15,235 nucleotides of DNA from an uncultured Micrococcales bacterium (GTDB taxonomy: Bacteria; Actinomycetota; Actinomycetes; Actinomycetales; Microbacteriaceae), in contig CAIJJH010000096.1 in assembly GCA_903820955.1 (NCBI GenBank), positions 1-15,235 of the forward strand. The letters run 5' to 3'. Position 1 is the stretch's first letter. The number at the start of each line of letters is the position of its first letter. The notes beneath the pieces are model-generated. The model did no database searches. It worked only from the letters and a program-made list of their open reading frames with translations, and was not told where the DNA came from. This document shows positions 14,525-15,235 of the stretch, one piece after another. Position numbers and translations under genes: made by a program.

Positions 14525-15235
14525 TACTCTTCACCATCCCAAACTGGAGCTGCATCTTTTGCGTATTGAACCTGATCATTGGAGAGGCCGGCGGCAACCA
14601 TCGGCCAAACCATTGCGTCTCGGCCGACGATGAAGTCGATGACTACCGGACGGTCGTTCGTTTCGATTGCGAGCTTGATCGCGGCATCGACATCTTCCTC
14701 TTTTTCGACGCGAATCGAGAGGCAACCGTAGGCCTCGCCGAGCTTCACGAAGTCCGGAACCATGACGGTGTCGGTTCCGGTGTTGAGGTCGGTGTGCGAG
14801 TAGCGCTTGTCGTAGAACAGGGTCTGCCACTGGCGAACCATGCCGAGCGAAGAGTTGTTGATGATCGCAACCTTGATCGGAATGTTGTTGATCGTGCAGG
14901 TGGCGAGCTCTTGGTTGGTCATCTGGAAGCAGCCGTCGCCGTCAATCGCCCAAACCAGGCGCTCTGGTTGAGCAACCTTGGCACCCATTGCGGCCGGAAC
15001 CGCGTAGCCCATGGTGCCCGCGCCGCCAGAGTTCAACCACGAGTTTGGTCGCTCGTATTTGACGAACTGAGCAGACCACATCTGGTGCTGGCCGACTCCC
15101 GCTGCGTAGATTGCGTCTGGTCCGCTGAGTTCACCGATGCGCTTGATGACGTACTGCGGGTCAAGCTTGCCGTCTTCGTGAGGGGTGTAACCGAGCGGGT
15201 AGCGCTCGATTAGCCCGTTCAAGAACTTCCACCAC
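14524..15235 (-). CDS. ilvB: Acetolactate synthase large (catalytic) subunit, C-terminal part
   Basis: About 236 C-terminal residues are visible; the 5' part continues past the right edge, with the frame open to 15235 (the edge encodes [16 protein letters not shown]). The enzyme joins pyruvate with pyruvate or 2-oxobutyrate on thiamine diphosphate, the first common step of branched-chain amino acid synthesis. Recognised blocks are [45 protein letters not shown], the ThDP/Mg motif [11 protein letters not shown] followed by [12 protein letters not shown], and the terminal [10 protein letters not shown] region. Homology to IlvB of other actinobacteria is unmistakable. The promoter and any leader attenuator lie outside the window. 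Confidence 0.96.
   Translation of the reverse strand, partial: WWKFLNGLIERYPLGYTPHEDGKLDPQYVIKRIGELSGPDAIYAAGVGQHQMWSAQFVKYERPNSWLNSGGAGTMGYAVPAAMGAKVAQPERLVWAIDGDGCFQMTNQELATCTINNIPIKVAIINNSSLGMVRQWQTLFYDKRYSHTDLNTGTDTVMVPDFVKLGEAYGCLSIRVEKEEDVDAAIKLAIETNDRPVVIDFIVGRDAMVWPMVAAGLSNDQVQYAKDAAPVWDGEE

Noticed and set aside
14449..15213. 254-codon plus-strand frame opposite ilvN/ilvB
   Set aside because: It is the antisense of clearly recognised ilvB; long antisense frames are expected in biased codon usage.

Overview
The window reads as chromosome of an actinobacterium. Clues are the ilvB-ilvN-ilvC order with a short class I ketol-acid reductoisomerase, strong AGGAG/GGAGG ribosome binding sites, several GTG starts and very tight gene packing. 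GC content looks moderate by eye (not calculated), which would suit a small-genome Microbacteriaceae-type bacterium. That placement is inference.

Left part (1-7467). A partial minus-strand gene for a Rossmann-fold (SDR-like) protein leaves the left edge. It diverges from a plus-strand RbsB/RbsA/RbsC-type ABC importer: a free-standing permease, a lipoprotein substrate-binding protein, and one 837-residue protein fusing two ATPase domains to a second permease. The 365 bp divergent region holds inverted repeats that look like operators. The substrate-binding gene is bracketed by two intercistronic hairpins. Facing the importer, only 8 bp away, is a minus-strand pair: an EboE-like TIM-barrel protein followed by a beta-hydroxyacid dehydrogenase.

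Middle part (7468-12953). An XRE-cupin regulator diverges from the eboE-like gene, with repeated GTGA-type boxes in the gap. It converges on a two-gene minus-strand operon for a 2-oxoacid dehydrogenase complex: a fused E1 alpha-beta and a lipoyl E2, with no E3. Divergent from that operon is a VOC-family metalloenzyme overlapping an FCD-type GntR regulator. The promoter region between them has two identical 10-bp sites that fit the usual FCD operator form. A strong bidirectional terminator closes this block.

Right part (12967-15235) is housekeeping: ilvC, ilvN and the 3' part of ilvB, for branched-chain amino acid synthesis.

Taken together, positions 1-12906 look like a set of modules for taking up and degrading a sugar-like or polyol-like compound. 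Import is by the ABC system, isomerisation or redox steps by EboE-like, SDR and beta-hydroxyacid dehydrogenase proteins, and perhaps a final oxidative decarboxylation to an acyl-CoA by E1/E2. Two dedicated regulators sit among them. The substrate is unknown, and the functional unity of the modules rests on proximity alone. No RNA genes, insertion sequences, CRISPR arrays or phage genes were seen.
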